A DNA stretch of 64,000 nucleotides from Rhizobium sp. CFBP 8762 (GCF_014841565.1 NZ_JACYUD010000003.1:357216-421215), one strand, 5' to 3'; shown: positions 34,703 to 45,555, counted from the stretch's first letter. Made by a program: numbers and translations. The notes: a model not told the origin generated them from the letters alone.

Positions 34703-37700
34703 ATGCCAAAACGCCAGGATATCAAATCGGTCCTCATCATCGGCGCAGGGCCGATTGTCATCGGGCAGGCATGTGAGTTCGATTATTCGGGAACACAGGC
34801 CTGCAAGGCGCTGAAGGAGGAAGGCTACCGCGTCATCCTCGTCAATTCCAATCCCGCGACGATCATGACCGATCCGGGTCTGGCAGACGCCACCTACGTA
34901 GAACCGATCACCCCGGAAGTTGTCGCCAAGATCATCGCCAAGGAACGGCCTGACGCGCTGCTGCCCACCATGGGCGGCCAGACTGCGCTGAACACAGCGT
35001 TGTCTCTCAAGCGCATGGGTGTGCTGGACCGCTACAATGTGGAAATGATCGGCGCGAAGCCAGCTGCCATCGACATGGCCGAAGACCGCGCTTTGTTTCG
35101 CGAAGCCATGGCCCGCATCGGCCTTGAAACCCCGCGCTCGCTGCTGGCAAACGCCACCGAGATCAAGGATCAGGATCGCAAGTCCCATGAAGCGGCCCGC
35201 GACAGGCTGAAAGCCGAACTCTCCGGCGCGGACCTCGACAAGGCGCTGGATGCTTTGGAAAATCAGTGGAATCTCGGCGAAACCGACCGCAAGCAGCGCT
35301 ATATGAGCCATGCTTTGGCGCTGGGTGCCAAGGCGATTGACGAAATCGGCCTGCCTGCCATCATCCGCCCCTCCTTCACGCTGGGCGGCACGGGCGGGGG
35401 CATCGCCTATAACCGCTCCGAGTTTTTCGATATTATCGAGCGCGGCCTCGACGCCTCGCCCACGACAGAAGTTCTGATCGAAGAATCGGTTCTGGGCTGG
35501 AAAGAGTATGAGATGGAAGTGGTCCGCGACACGGCGGATAACTGCATCATTATCTGCTCCATCGAAAACATTGATCCGATGGGCGTGCACACCGGAGACA
35601 GCATCACCGTTGCGCCCGCGCTGACGCTGACGGACAAGGAATACCAGATCATGCGCAACGCATCGATTGCGGTGTTGCGTGAGATCGGGGTGGAGACCGG
35701 CGGCTCGAACGTTCAGTTCGCCGTAAACCCGGAAAATGGCCGTCTGGTCGTCATTGAAATGAACCCACGCGTCTCGCGCTCGTCGGCCTTGGCCTCCAAG
35801 GCCACCGGTTTCCCGATTGCCAAAATTGCTGCAAAGCTTGCCATCGGCTACACGTTGGATGAGCTGGAAAACGACATTACCGGCGGCGCGACACCGGCTT
35901 CGTTCGAACCGTCCATCGATTACGTCGTCACGAAAATTCCCCGTTTCGCGTTCGAGAAATTCCCGGGCGCCGACAATGTTCTGACGACCGCGATGAAGTC
36001 CGTCGGCGAAGTCATGGCGATTGGCCGCACCTTTGCCGAATCGCTGCAAAAGGCACTACGGGGCTTGGAAACCGGCCTGACGGGTCTCGATGAAATTGAA
36101 ATTCCCGGCTTGGGCGCCAGTGGCGATCACAGGGATGATCACAATGCCATCCGTGCCGCAATCGGCACACCGACGCCGGACCGCCTGCGCATGGTCGCAC
36201 AGGCCCTTCGCCTTGGCATGAGCGAGACGGAAGTGCATGACGGCTGCAAGATCGACCCCTGGTTCATCGCGCAGCTCAAAGAAATCGTGGACATGGAAGC
36301 CCGCATTCGCGAGCATGGGCTGCCCGAAGACGCGGAAAACCTGCGTATGTTGAAGGCCATGGGCTTTTCTGACGCGCGCCTCGCAACCCTGACCAACAGC
36401 CGCCCGAAGGTGGTTGCCGAGTTGCGCAACAGGCTGGATGTGCGTCCGGTGTTCAAGCGCATCGACACCTGCGCCGCCGAGTTCGCATCCCCGACCGCCT
36501 ATATGTACTCGACCTATGAGACGCCTTTCGCTGGCTCGACACGCTCTGAAGCACAGATTTCAGACCGCAAGAAGGTCGTGATTCTGGGCGGTGGTCCGAA
36601 CCGGATCGGCCAGGGCATCGAGTTCGATTATTGCTGCTGCCATGCTGCCTTCGCTTTGAAGGACGCAGGCTATGAAGCGATCATGATCAACTGCAACCCG
36701 GAAACGGTATCGACCGATTACGATACCTCGGACCGGCTGTATTTCGAGCCGCTGACGGCGGAAGACGTGATCGAAATCCTGCGCGCCGAGCAGGAAAATG
36801 GCGAGCTTCACGGGGTTATCGTCCAGTTTGGCGGCCAGACTCCGCTGAAACTGGCCGAAGCGCTGGAACGCAACGGCATCCCGATCCTCGGCACCGCCCC
36901 GGACATGATCGATCTGGCCGAAGACCGCGACCGCTTCCAGAAGCTTCTGACCAAGCTGGACCTCAACCAGCCGAACAACGGCATCGCCTACTCCGTCGAG
37001 CAGTCGCGGCTGGTGGCCTCCGAAATCGGCTTCCCGCTGGTGGTGCGTCCATCCTACGTTCTGGGTGGCCGTGCAATGCAGATCATCCATTCGGAAAGCA
37101 TGTTGCAGACCTACCTGCTCGACACCGTCCCCGGCCTCGTGCCGGAAGACATCAAGCAGCGCTACCCCAATGACAAGACGGGCCAGATCAACACCCTGCT
37201 TGGCAAAAACCCGCTTCTGTTCGACAGCTATTTGACCAATGCCATCGAAGTGGACGTGGATGCGCTCTGCGACGGGAAAGACGTGTTCGTCGCAGGCATC
37301 ATGGAGCATATCGAAGAAGCCGGTATTCATTCCGGCGACAGCGCCTGCTCGCTTCCGGTCTATTCGCTGTCCAGCGACATGGTGGACGAACTGGAGCGCC
37401 AGACCAAAGCCATGGCGATGGCGCTGAACGTTGGTGGCCTGATGAACGTACAGTTCGCCATCAAGGACGGCACGGTCTATGTGCTGGAAGTCAACCCGCG
37501 CGCATCACGCACCGTGCCGTTCGTCGCCAAGACCATCGGCGCGCCTATTGCCAAGATCGCCGCCCGCGTCATGGCCGGGGAAAGCCTTGACGTGGCCATC
37601 GCTGCCTACGGGGAGAAGCCGGACCCACGCAACCTCAAGCACATCGCGGTGAAAGAAGCCGTGTTCCCGTTTGCTCGCTTCCCCGGCGTCGATATTCTGC

Positions 37701-38197
37701 TGGGACCGGAAATGCGCTCCACGGGTGAAGTCATCGGCCTCGATACGGATTTCGCCCTCGCCTTCGCCAAGTCGCAACTGGGCGCCGGTGTCGATCTTCC
37801 ACGCGAAGGCTCGGTGTTCGTATCCGTGCGCGACAGTGATAAGGAACGCGTTCTGCCTGCCATCCGCACCTTGACGGAAATAGGTTTCAAGGTCATCGCA
37901 ACCACCGGCACGGCGCGCTTTCTGGCCGAGCACGGCATCACCGCCACCAAGGTCAACAAGGTGCTGGAGGGGCGTCCGCATATCGAAGACTCGATCCGCA
38001 ACCGTCAGGTTCAGCTTGTCATCAACACGACAGACAGCAACAAGGCAATCTCGGATTCCAAGTCCCTTCGTCGTGCAACGCTGATGCAGAAAGTGCCCTA
38101 CTACACCACCATGGCCGGTGCGCTGGCAGCAGCACAGGCCATCAAAGCGCTGAAAGCCGGAAACCTCGAAGTGCGGACTCTGCAAAGTTATTTCTAA
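34703..38197 (+). CDS. carB: Carbamoyl-phosphate synthase large subunit
   Basis: 1164 residues from ATG 34703 ([21 protein letters not shown]), the start used by rhizobial homologues; ATG 34691 in the same frame is possible. Two ATP-grasp halves are seen. The first has [11 protein letters not shown] and [10 protein letters not shown]; the second begins [17 protein letters not shown] and has [15 protein letters not shown]. The C-terminal MGS-like domain (residues about 1040-1164) binds allosteric effectors. About 40 residues longer than E. coli CarB through an insert near residues 160-200. It is separated from carA by the MATE, protease and thi genes. Confidence 0.98.
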   Translation: MPKRQDIKSVLIIGAGPIVIGQACEFDYSGTQACKALKEEGYRVILVNSNPATIMTDPGLADATYVEPITPEVVAKIIAKERPDALLPTMGGQTALNTALSLKRMGVLDRYNVEMIGAKPAAIDMAEDRALFREAMARIGLETPRSLLANATEIKDQDRKSHEAARDRLKAELSGADLDKALDALENQWNLGETDRKQRYMSHALALGAKAIDEIGLPAIIRPSFTLGGTGGGIAYNRSEFFDIIERGLDASPTTEVLIEESVLGWKEYEMEVVRDTADNCIIICSIENIDPMGVHTGDSITVAPALTLTDKEYQIMRNASIAVLREIGVETGGSNVQFAVNPENGRLVVIEMNPRVSRSSALASKATGFPIAKIAAKLAIGYTLDELENDITGGATPASFEPSIDYVVTKIPRFAFEKFPGADNVLTTAMKSVGEVMAIGRTFAESLQKALRGLETGLTGLDEIEIPGLGASGDHRDDHNAIRAAIGTPTPDRLRMVAQALRLGMSETEVHDGCKIDPWFIAQLKEIVDMEARIREHGLPEDAENLRMLKAMGFSDARLATLTNSRPKVVAELRNRLDVRPVFKRIDTCAAEFASPTAYMYSTYETPFAGSTRSEAQISDRKKVVILGGGPNRIGQGIEFDYCCCHAAFALKDAGYEAIMINCNPETVSTDYDTSDRLYFEPLTAEDVIEILRAEQENGELHGVIVQFGGQTPLKLAEALERNGIPILGTAPDMIDLAEDRDRFQKLLTKLDLNQPNNGIAYSVEQSRLVASEIGFPLVVRPSYVLGGRAMQIIHSESMLQTYLLDTVPGLVPEDIKQRYPNDKTGQINTLLGKNPLLFDSYLTNAIEVDVDALCDGKDVFVAGIMEHIEEAGIHSGDSACSLPVYSLSSDMVDELERQTKAMAMALNVGGLMNVQFAIKDGTVYVLEVNPRASRTVPFVAKTIGAPIAKIAARVMAGESLDVAIAAYGEKPDPRNLKHIAVKEAVFPFARFPGVDILLGPEMRSTGEVIGLDTDFALAFAKSQLGAGVDLPREGSVFVSVRDSDKERVLPAIRTLTEIGFKVIATTGTARFLAEHGITATKVNKVLEGRPHIEDSIRNRQVQLVINTTDSNKAISDSKSLRRATLMQKVPYYTTMAGALAAAQAIKALKAGNLEVRTLQSYF

Positions 38198-38385
38198 GCG
38201 CGTTCGCGCCTTTGTCGGACTCCAATAGTTGGGCAAAGGGGCGGATGGTTTAAAAATCTGGCTTTCTTATTTCCATATCTGCTATAAGCTTCGTTCAAAT
38301 ATTGGCGGGTTCCGGGTCTATCAAACGCTCCGGAAGCCGTTTTCTTTTGTGCTGACGGTCGTCTTGCACGGTTGAGGACATGAAA

Positions 38386-38862
38386 ATGGTAGAAAAAGTT
38401 CCGATGACAACGGGCGGATTCCTCAAGCTTCAGGAGGAGCTGCGCTGGCGCCAGCAGGAAGAGCGGCCGCGCATTATCGAGGCGATTGCCGAAGCACGCG
38501 CCCATGGCGACTTGTCTGAAAACGCCGAGTATCACGCCGCCAAGGAAGCCCAAAGCCACAATGAGGGCCGCATCGGCGAAGTTGAGGATTTCATCGCGCG
38601 CGCGGAAGTCATCGACCTCTCGAAAATGTCCGGCACGACCGTTAAATTCGGCGCAACGGTCAAGTTGATCGACGAGGACACGGAAGAGGAAAAGCGCTAC
38701 CAGATCGTCGGCGATCAGGAAGCGGACGTAAAGCAGGGCCGCATTTCAATCTCTTCGCCCATCGCGCGTGCGCTGATTGGCAAGGAAGTGGGCGACTCCA
38801 TCGAGGTCAACGCGCCGGGCGGCTCCAAGGCCTATGAGATTCTCGGCATCGTCTGGGGTTAA
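38386..38862 (+). CDS. greA: Transcription elongation factor GreA
   Basis: 158 residues from ATG 38386. GAGGAC lies eight bases before this ATG but only two before ATG 38380, so the later start is chosen. The N-terminal coiled coil ([47 protein letters not shown], in two acidic-tipped helices) and the C-terminal FKBP-like domain ([29 protein letters not shown]) are standard. GreA rescues backtracked RNA polymerase by stimulating transcript cleavage. The following glycosyltransferase starts 11 bases downstream. Confidence 0.97.
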   Translation: MVEKVPMTTGGFLKLQEELRWRQQEERPRIIEAIAEARAHGDLSENAEYHAAKEAQSHNEGRIGEVEDFIARAEVIDLSKMSGTTVKFGATVKLIDEDTEEEKRYQIVGDQEADVKQGRISISSPIARALIGKEVGDSIEVNAPGGSKAYEILGIVWG

Positions 38863-38872
38863 GCTGCAAGAC

Positions 38873-39925
38873 ATGGCCGACATGAAAACCGTCACCGTGA
38901 TTGCGCCGCACTTCAAGCGGCGCCTGTCCGGTGTCACATCGACGGTCATCCAGTTGATTCCCAAACAGCGTGCCTTGGGTTTGGGGATCGTAACACTTGG
39001 CCCCGGCCTTCCCGGCCACATCGCTTCGATGCGCTGGCGCGACCTGTTATCGCTGTGGTCGGCGCCATCGGGATACAAACACCGCATATGGCACGCACGC
39101 CGCAACAACGAAATGCTAACGGGCATCATCTTCAAGTCCGTGTTCCGGATGAAGCTGAAACTGTTGTTCACATCGGCAGCACAGCGCCACCACAAGCCCT
39201 TTACGCGCTGGATGATCCGGCACATGGATGCAGTGGTGGCAACGAGCGCTGGTTCCGCTGCCTTCCTGCAGGTTCCCCACACGATCATCCGCCATGGCGT
39301 CGATCTGGACCTGTTTCATCCGCCACGGACGCAGGATGATACCATCGCAGCCACGGGCCTGCCGGGCCGCTACCTGATCGGCTGTTTTGGCCGTGTGCGG
39401 CTTCAGAAGGGCACGGATCTGTTCGTGCGCGCCATGATCGAGCTTCTTCCACGTTACCCGGAGTGGACGGCCGTGATTTCCGGGCGGGTCACTGCCGAAC
39501 ATTCCGAGTTCGCAGACAGCCTGAAACAGGCTATTGCCAAAGCCGGTTTGTCTGATCGTATCCAGTTTCTGGGTGAGGTTTCCGATATCAAAATCTGGTA
39601 TCGCCGTCTGACACTCTACGTTGCGCCCTCGCGCAATGAAGGATTTGGATTGACCCCGCTGGAGGCAATGGCGTCACAGACCGCTGTTATTGCCTCGACG
39701 GCGGGTGCCTACGCGGAAATGATTGTTCGCGATGTAACCGGCCAGGTGGTCGAAGCCGGAAATTTTGATCAATTGAGAGACGCCATAGCCCCGCTTCTGG
39801 CGGCGCCCGATGCGGCAGAGCAGATGGGCCGCAGCGCCCTTTCCCATGTCCAGCAAAATTTTGCACTTGAACGTGAAGCCAAAGCGCTTCAAAAAACCTA
39901 TGACATGCTACTGGCGCATTCTTGA
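38873..39925 (+). CDS. lpsB: LPS core mannosyltransferase, LpsB/LpcC type
   Basis: 350 residues. The start VTVIAPHFKRRLSGVTSTVIQLIP and the segments LYVAPSRNEGFGLTPLEAMAS and GCFGRVRLQKGTDLFVRAMIELLP closely follow the LpsB/LpcC proteins of rhizobia, which add mannose to Kdo of the inner LPS core. It is a GT4 enzyme (GT-B fold) with the EGFG-E motif that binds the nucleotide sugar. ATG 38882 is an alternative start. In the rhizobial group lpsB is often next to greA, as here. The next genes continue a polysaccharide cluster. Confidence 0.88.
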   Translation: MADMKTVTVIAPHFKRRLSGVTSTVIQLIPKQRALGLGIVTLGPGLPGHIASMRWRDLLSLWSAPSGYKHRIWHARRNNEMLTGIIFKSVFRMKLKLLFTSAAQRHHKPFTRWMIRHMDAVVATSAGSAAFLQVPHTIIRHGVDLDLFHPPRTQDDTIAATGLPGRYLIGCFGRVRLQKGTDLFVRAMIELLPRYPEWTAVISGRVTAEHSEFADSLKQAIAKAGLSDRIQFLGEVSDIKIWYRRLTLYVAPSRNEGFGLTPLEAMASQTAVIASTAGAYAEMIVRDVTGQVVEAGNFDQLRDAIAPLLAAPDAAEQMGRSALSHVQQNFALEREAKALQKTYDMLLAHS

Positions 39926-39958
39926 GTTGCCGCAAAAACTGCACCGAAAGTCATTTTC

Positions 39959-40798
39959 GTGATAAGCATTTTGATCATCAACCTTTCGTCCGCGAAAGAC
40001 CGCATGGCCTATCAGATCGGCCAGATGCAACGCCTGGGGCTGGCTTTTGAACGGCTTGACGCTGTTTCGTCAGCGCAAGCCTCTGCAATGCGTGACCCAG
40101 CCTACTGGAATACGTGGGAACGCCCTCTCCGCGACAACGAAAAAGCCTGCATGTTGAGCCATGTGAACGCGTGGATACGGGTCGTGGCACAGGGTAAACC
40201 CATGCTGATTATTGAGGATGATGCGCTTTTGTCCAACAAGGTGCCCGCTCTGCTTCAGTCTCTCGAGGGGCGGACAGACATGGATTTCGTCAATCTGGAA
40301 GTGCGCGGAAAACGCAAGCTGATGTCTCGCACGACCCTGCCTGAAATGCCGGAACTGCGCCGTCTGTATCACGGTCGTCGCGGATCGGCGGCCTATATAG
40401 TGTGGCCATCTGGCGCAAGAAAGTTGCTGGCTGCTACGGAAAAACACGCCGGGTTGGCTGATGCTCTTCTGTCTTCGGCCTATTACCTGCATGCGTACCA
40501 GACAGACCCCGCCTATGCCATGCAACTGGATATGTGCGAGTATTACGGTCTCCACGCACAGCTGGAAACAGCGTCCTCGATAGGAGATGGGGGTAAGCCG
40601 GACTACAATATTGCCCGGTCGCTGGCTGTTACCTACAAGGCTCGGCGGATATGGGGCCAAATTCGCATCCTGCTACGGCGCATAGCAACCTGCCGCAGGG
40701 CCACACTGCAAGCGGTCGACGTCAATCTTGCGGACTTTGAATTCTCACGCAACTATGATGATGCGCTGACGAAGTATCACACGGGAACCCGTGGATGA
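39959..40798 (+). CDS. GT25-family glycosyltransferase (LPS)
   Basis: 279 residues from GTG 39959. The family start SILIINLSSAKDRMAYQIGQMQRLGLAFERLDAV and the motifs EKACMLSHVNAWIRVV and MLIIEDDALL (metal-binding acidic cluster) are those of GT25 enzymes such as LgtB/Lex1. It transfers a sugar, often galactose, to LPS at the inner face of the inner membrane. The C-terminal 50 residues are basic. Its TGA overlaps the next ATG (ATGA). A second GT25 gene lies at 44,290, so the cluster has two related but different enzymes. Confidence 0.88.
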   Translation: MISILIINLSSAKDRMAYQIGQMQRLGLAFERLDAVSSAQASAMRDPAYWNTWERPLRDNEKACMLSHVNAWIRVVAQGKPMLIIEDDALLSNKVPALLQSLEGRTDMDFVNLEVRGKRKLMSRTTLPEMPELRRLYHGRRGSAAYIVWPSGARKLLAATEKHAGLADALLSSAYYLHAYQTDPAYAMQLDMCEYYGLHAQLETASSIGDGGKPDYNIARSLAVTYKARRIWGQIRILLRRIATCRRATLQAVDVNLADFEFSRNYDDALTKYHTGTRG

Positions 40799-42021
40799 CC
40801 GAACCTGCCAAAATCAAGCCAACCAAACCCGACGCAGCGAAGGGGCGACTTCGTTTCATCACCTGCGTTAGCGGCAACATGCTGCCATTCATTGCCAAGG
40901 CAGGCGATGCCTGTCTGGTCATCCCCACCACATTCCTCGGTGCAAGTGGTGATGTCATCGCACGCCACGGTTTCGCGTCTTATTGGCGCCTGATCACAGA
41001 CACGCGCTGTCCACCAGACCTCACCGCCCTTGTCGCCCGAAACCTGAAACGCAAGCAGATCCGGATTGGTGGTCTCTTCAAGACATCGTGGTTTCAGAAA
41101 CTTTATGTGCGGCTGAACGCAATACCGGCCAAGGTTCTTGCCCAGAGTTTTGACGATTACCTGCAGGACAACCCTGCCCTTACTGCGCTCGTGTTCAACG
41201 GTTTCCTGACACCGAACTCCATACTGGAGCGCGCAGCGAAAAATCTTGGCCACCCTGCTTTGTATCTGGAAGGCGGCTTTTTTCCCGGCACCGTGCAGTG
41301 TGATCCGCAAGGCATCAATCATGATTCCGGCCTGCCACGCGACCCCGCATTCTACCGGACTGTGGACCTGAGCGGCGCAGAACTGCCAACGGCGTTACAA
41401 AAGCGCACCCCGAAACGCACCCCAAAACACCGGGGCACATCGCAGGTTGCGCTGCCGGAGCATTATATCTTCGTTCCGTTTCAGGTGCCGAGCGACATGC
41501 AGATTTTGAAACTGTCGCCGTGGATAGCGGACATGGTCGATTTTTATGGCGTTCTGGATCGCCTCTCCAACCGGCACCCGGGACTTCGCTTCGTCATCAA
41601 GGAGCATCCCAGCTTTCCTCTATCGGTCCAAGGCCGGGTGAGAGCCAATCCAAAAATCCTGTTCGCCAATACCGTCGACACCGAGTACCTCTCCCAACAC
41701 GCGGATGTGGTGATTACCATCAATTCAACGGTCGGATTGGAGGCGGTGCTGCTGGAAAAGAAGGTCATCACGCTGGGGCTTGCGCATTACGCTCTGGAGG
41801 GCCTCACACTGCAAGCCAACAGCGAAGAGGAACTCCACCAGCGTGTAATGCAATTGCCGGGCTGGGTGCCGGATGCGACTTTGCGCGATCAATTCCTGCG
41901 CTACGTCAATTCTATATTTCTACTCAAAGGCGAAATCGGAAATCCCGATAATTCGCTGATTGAATCGATGGCTGCACGCGGCAATAAAAATGACCGCTAC
42001 ACACATTCGCTCCAGCAATAA
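40795..42021 (+). CDS. Capsule-synthesis-type (KpsS/LipB-like) glycosyltransferase
   Basis: 408 residues. It matches the capsular polysaccharide synthesis/export family. The features are LEGGFFPGTVQCDPQGINHDSG (family motif GxxPxTxxxDxxGxN), FVPFQVPSDMQIL..SPW, FVIKEHPS and STVGLEAVLLEKKVITLG (the conserved motif NSTxGxEAL). Members add Kdo or other sugars to lipid anchors. Its start overlaps the previous GT25 stop. Substrate is not predictable; a beta-Kdo transferase is one option. Confidence 0.82.
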   Translation: MTEPAKIKPTKPDAAKGRLRFITCVSGNMLPFIAKAGDACLVIPTTFLGASGDVIARHGFASYWRLITDTRCPPDLTALVARNLKRKQIRIGGLFKTSWFQKLYVRLNAIPAKVLAQSFDDYLQDNPALTALVFNGFLTPNSILERAAKNLGHPALYLEGGFFPGTVQCDPQGINHDSGLPRDPAFYRTVDLSGAELPTALQKRTPKRTPKHRGTSQVALPEHYIFVPFQVPSDMQILKLSPWIADMVDFYGVLDRLSNRHPGLRFVIKEHPSFPLSVQGRVRANPKILFANTVDTEYLSQHADVVITINSTVGLEAVLLEKKVITLGLAHYALEGLTLQANSEEELHQRVMQLPGWVPDATLRDQFLRYVNSIFLLKGEIGNPDNSLIESMAARGNKNDRYTHSLQQ

Positions 42022-42086
42022 CAGTCATATATCACTTGCTAAAGTAGAAAAGAAGGTATTATTGAGCCTGTATTCGGGGGCTCGAT

Positions 42087-43031
42087 GTGACCAACACGCT
42101 TATCATCAGCAAAGACAATCAGTACGGGCTGACCCGCGACAACAATTTGCTGATGCGGGCCATGTCGAATGCCTCGAATCTGGAAGTGCGCACGGCCAAT
42201 ATACGGGATAGAAACCTGTTCAATCGCTTCTTTCAAAAGAGGGAAGCAGAGCGTGCCGTCCATATGGAGCGGTTCTTTCCCCATTGGTGCGGCTCGGCGG
42301 ACACGCACTGGCTGATCCCCAATCAGGAGCGTTTTCCGCAACGACATTTGCGTCGCCTGAAAAAAGTTGACCTCGTGCTCGGCAAAAGCCGTCACGCAGT
42401 GGAGATTTTTCACAAGCTCGGCGCGCGGGCGGAATATCTTGGCTACACCTCTGAAGATCGGTATGACCCCACAATTGAAAAGCACTGGGACAGTTTCTTC
42501 CATCTGGCCGGCGGCAGTACACTCAAAGGCACGGAGGACCTGATTTCCCTATGGGGAAAGCATCCCGAATGGCCACGATTGACGCTGGTACAGAAAGAGA
42601 AAAACGTAGCTAAAATCCTGCCAGATAACGTCAACCTCCTGTCCGGCTACATGAGCGACGATACGCTCAGGGTTATTCAGAACCGGCACGGCATGCATTT
42701 GTGCCCGTCACGGGCCGAAGGCTGGGGGCACCATCTGGTGGAGGCGATGTCAACGGCATCGCTGATCATCGCCACCGACGCTCCCCCGATGAACGAGCAT
42801 CTCACCCATGAGTGCGCATTGCTGGTGCCCTATAACAGAACAGAGCCGCGTCGGCTTGGCACAAGTTTCTATGTGGATATGGACGTGCTGGAGCGCAAGA
42901 TCCAGCTTGCCATCGACATGAATGTTCAAAGCAAGCGCGCTTTCGGTGAGGCAGCGCGTGCGCGGTTTCAGTCAATTTCCACATGCTTTCAATCCCGCGT
43001 AAAGGTCCTCTTTTGCTCGACCAAGCCCTGA
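42087..43031 (+). CDS. GT4-like glycosyltransferase
   Basis: 314 residues from GTG 42087. Motifs AGGSTLKGTEDLISLW, HLCPSRAEGWGHHLVEAMSTASLIIATDAPPMNEHL (in two parts) fit the nucleotide-sugar-binding half of GT1/GT4 enzymes, with the E-x-x-x-x-x-x-x-E pattern. The N-terminal half is divergent. No strong ribosome site precedes the GTG and the 65-base gap before it is AT-rich. The last 49 bases overlap the start of the next gene in another frame. Confidence 0.82.
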   Translation: MTNTLIISKDNQYGLTRDNNLLMRAMSNASNLEVRTANIRDRNLFNRFFQKREAERAVHMERFFPHWCGSADTHWLIPNQERFPQRHLRRLKKVDLVLGKSRHAVEIFHKLGARAEYLGYTSEDRYDPTIEKHWDSFFHLAGGSTLKGTEDLISLWGKHPEWPRLTLVQKEKNVAKILPDNVNLLSGYMSDDTLRVIQNRHGMHLCPSRAEGWGHHLVEAMSTASLIIATDAPPMNEHLTHECALLVPYNRTEPRRLGTSFYVDMDVLERKIQLAIDMNVQSKRAFGEAARARFQSISTCFQSRVKVLFCSTKP

Positions 43032-44293
43032 CAAACACACGGATATTTTTTGACCTTTCAGAGCTTTATCTTCTCTCTCGCGGACGGTTGAAATTCTACG
43101 GCATTGCCAATGTGGTGGCCGAGCTTGCCACAGCAATCGCGCAAGGATACCCGGACGTCGTGTTTGTCATTCACGATCAAACCAGCCGGTGTTTTCTCCG
43201 CGTAACTCCGGTTTTTGATGCCCAATTGGGCCTCGTTTCCCTGAACCTTCCAGGCAGCGCTGTTCCCTACCGGCTTCAAAGCGTCAGCCCGTATAAAAGC
43301 CTTGGTCTTCGGGCCGGTGCCAGACTTTTGAATATGCCGCTGCGCGGACTGAATCGGGTCAAGGCGCTCTTTCGCCCTTGTGGAACGAGCCCGGTCGATT
43401 TGCGCAATGGCGTCTTCATCAGTGCCGCCAGACCGAAACTGATCGCAGAAATGCTGCCGGTCCTGCCCGAAGGCACACGTCTGTATACCCTGCTGCACGA
43501 TGCGATCCCGCTGCACGATTATGGTGAAAACCCCAGCCGGGTGAAGCGCGATTTCCGGGACGATACGGCCAAGGTGTTGCACCGGTCCTTCCATATCTTT
43601 GCCAATTCCCGGTTTACATTGCTGGACCTCCAGCGCATGGCACAAACAGGCTTACTGCCACCGCTGCCACAAAGCTCTATCACGCGGCTGGCGCATGAGT
43701 GCCGTGACGCCACACATGCCTGCACGATTGCGCTGCCCGAACGGCCCTACGTTCTGGGTGTCGGCCTCACTTTGGGTCGCAAAAATCTGGAGTTGGTGCT
43801 GAACGCACAAAAGCTCATGGTGGATGCGGGACAAGTGCCGCCTGTGCTGATCGTCGCCGGTGCCGTGCGCAAAAGCATGTTGAAGGGGCTTTCAGCCGGC
43901 AATTACCCAACCGCCGCCGAGCATATGGTTCTCATCGACAGTCCTTCCCAGAGCGACCTCGTTCATTTGTATAGGAACGCGCGGGCGACGGTTGTGCCCA
44001 GCCGTCTGGAGGGATGGGGCTTACCGGTGGGTGAATCCCTGTGGCACGGAACGCCCGTTATCACCACACGGTTGTCGTCCCTGCCCGAAGTCGGCGGCGA
44101 TCTGGCTGTGTATGTCGATCCCGATGACCCGAAGAATCTGGCAAGAGTCTTGGCGACATTTAGCGACGAAACAGTCTATGGCGAATGGAAAGAGCGGATT
44201 GCCGATGGGCAAAAAAGCTTACGGCGCTGGGCTACAGTTGCCGACGAAATGCTGACGACCGTTTGCCAGCATCAACGCCTGAGAATTCGATGA
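42983..44293 (+). CDS. GT4-family glycosyltransferase
   Basis: 436 residues. The C-terminal half has YVLGVGLTLGRKNLELVLNA, VPSRLEGWGLPVGESLWHGTPVITTRLSSLPEVGGDLAVYVDPDDP (over several parts), typical of GT4 enzymes with the G-x-P-x-x-E motif. The N-terminal half has FYGIANVVAELATA, an acceptor-binding loop pattern, and CTL-like LHDAIPLHDYG. The start overlaps the previous gene by 49 bases; a start further on, for example TTG near 43,013, is possible. Its stop overlaps the next ATG. Confidence 0.85.
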   Translation: MLSIPRKGPLLLDQALTNTRIFFDLSELYLLSRGRLKFYGIANVVAELATAIAQGYPDVVFVIHDQTSRCFLRVTPVFDAQLGLVSLNLPGSAVPYRLQSVSPYKSLGLRAGARLLNMPLRGLNRVKALFRPCGTSPVDLRNGVFISAARPKLIAEMLPVLPEGTRLYTLLHDAIPLHDYGENPSRVKRDFRDDTAKVLHRSFHIFANSRFTLLDLQRMAQTGLLPPLPQSSITRLAHECRDATHACTIALPERPYVLGVGLTLGRKNLELVLNAQKLMVDAGQVPPVLIVAGAVRKSMLKGLSAGNYPTAAEHMVLIDSPSQSDLVHLYRNARATVVPSRLEGWGLPVGESLWHGTPVITTRLSSLPEVGGDLAVYVDPDDPKNLARVLATFSDETVYGEWKERIADGQKSLRRWATVADEMLTTVCQHQRLRIR

Positions 44294-45087
44294 AAAATCT
44301 TCTGATCAATCTGGATCGTTGCCCGGATCGCTTGACGCGCATGGACCGAGTGTTCGCCGAGGTTGGCCTGACCTATGAGCGCATTTGCGCCATAGACGGA
44401 AAGGCCATGAGCGATGCGGAGTATCAGCACTATGCGCCACAGTCCAACGGCAAACCCCGCCTCAGCAAGTCGGAAGTCGCGTGCTACCTCAGCCATATCA
44501 GCGCGTGGAAAACCCTTCTTGCTTCGTCCGAAGCAGCCGTGGCTGTCTTCGAGGATGATATCCACCTCAGTCCTGCCACCAAATCAGTGTTATCCAATTC
44601 AGACCGGTTTGCGCGCGATGCTGATCTTATCAAGCTGGAAACGGTGAGCACACGCCTGATTCTGGGACGGGAACGTGTCGACATCGTTCCGGGTTATGCC
44701 ACCCACCGGCTGCACAGCAGCCATAACGGCACCGGCGGCTACATCGTAACCCGCAAAGGTGCGGAACGGTTGTTGGCCGCGAGCCACTCGATGCAGGCAC
44801 CCGTTGATCTCGTCATGTACGATACGCAGTATCCCGTTTTTCAGTCTTTGACCGTGTATCAGCTAACGCCTGCAATCTGTATTCAGGACCAGATTCTCGA
44901 CCGCAGCGATCCCCGACGTCTGCACATCGACAGTGTTATCGACATTCAGGAACCGCGTGTTCAGATCAAGCAGTTCCAAGGCTGGCACAAGGTGACCCGC
45001 GAACTGTTGAGGCCTTTGATGAAGGGCATGCAAGCGGTGGCGCTCAAGCGTGAGAACAAGCTCTTGCAGAAGGTGCCCTTCGGGTGA
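44290..45087 (+). CDS. GT25-family glycosyltransferase, second copy
   Basis: 265 residues from ATG 44290, which overlaps the preceding TGA. The start MKNLLINLDRCPDRLTRMDRVF and the motifs SEVACYLSHISAWKTLL and VAVFEDDIHL identify GT25. It is similar in plan to the gene at 39,959 but differs in most residues, so it probably adds a different sugar or acts on a different acceptor. It is the last gene of the cluster; a convergent Lrp gene ends one base after its stop. Confidence 0.88.
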   Translation: MKNLLINLDRCPDRLTRMDRVFAEVGLTYERICAIDGKAMSDAEYQHYAPQSNGKPRLSKSEVACYLSHISAWKTLLASSEAAVAVFEDDIHLSPATKSVLSNSDRFARDADLIKLETVSTRLILGRERVDIVPGYATHRLHSSHNGTGGYIVTRKGAERLLAASHSMQAPVDLVMYDTQYPVFQSLTVYQLTPAICIQDQILDRSDPRRLHIDSVIDIQEPRVQIKQFQGWHKVTRELLRPLMKGMQAVALKRENKLLQKVPFG

Positions 45088-45555
45088 TCACAACTCGATC
45101 AGCCCTACCTTTTTGACCTGCCGGATCGTCAGCATGGTGCGCACGGTATCGACCTGCTCATGCGCGGCCAGCACATCAATCACGAATGTCTGGAACACGC
45201 TCAGATTTTTCGCCACACATTGCAGCAGAAAGTCACTGTCGCCGGAAACCATCCACGCCTGACGCACCAGCGGCCAGCCGCCGGTCGAGGCCTCGAATGC
45301 CCGCAACTCGGATTCGGACTGATGTTTCAGTCCGACGAGACAGAAGGCAACAATGTCCATGCCCAAGGAACCGCCGTTTAACAGGGCTGTGTAGCCCTCG
45401 ATAATGCCTGCCTCTTCCAACCGGCGAACGCGGCGCAGACAGGGTGGCGCGGAAATACCGACGCGCGCGGACAGGTCCACATTCGTCATGCGTCCATCGC
45501 GTTGCAGTTCACGCAAGATCTTGATGTCTATGGCATCGAGGTCGGCTCGAAACAC
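45088..45555 (-). CDS. Lrp/AsnC family transcriptional regulator
   Basis: 155 residues from GTG 45555, chosen because AAAAGGGA precedes it and homologues begin (M)FRADLDAID; the frame is open to 45615. The helix-turn-helix covers about 22-65 (DGRMTNVDLSARVGISAPPCLRRVRRLEE), and the RAM/AsnC ligand-binding domain follows (TGGWPLVRQAWMVSGDSDFLLQCVA). It is divergent from trxB and placed as the lrp gene next to the rhizobial lsrA-lsrB locus. Its ligand is unknown. Confidence 0.9.
   Translation of the reverse strand: MFRADLDAIDIKILRELQRDGRMTNVDLSARVGISAPPCLRRVRRLEEAGIIEGYTALLNGGSLGMDIVAFCLVGLKHQSESELRAFEASTGGWPLVRQAWMVSGDSDFLLQCVAKNLSVFQTFVIDVLAAHEQVDTVRTMLTIRQVKKVGLIEL

Noticed and set aside
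34616..36049. A 477-codon open frame on the minus strand opposite carB
   Set aside because: Carbamoyl-phosphate synthase motifs fill the + strand throughout; the antisense protein is low in order and matches nothing.
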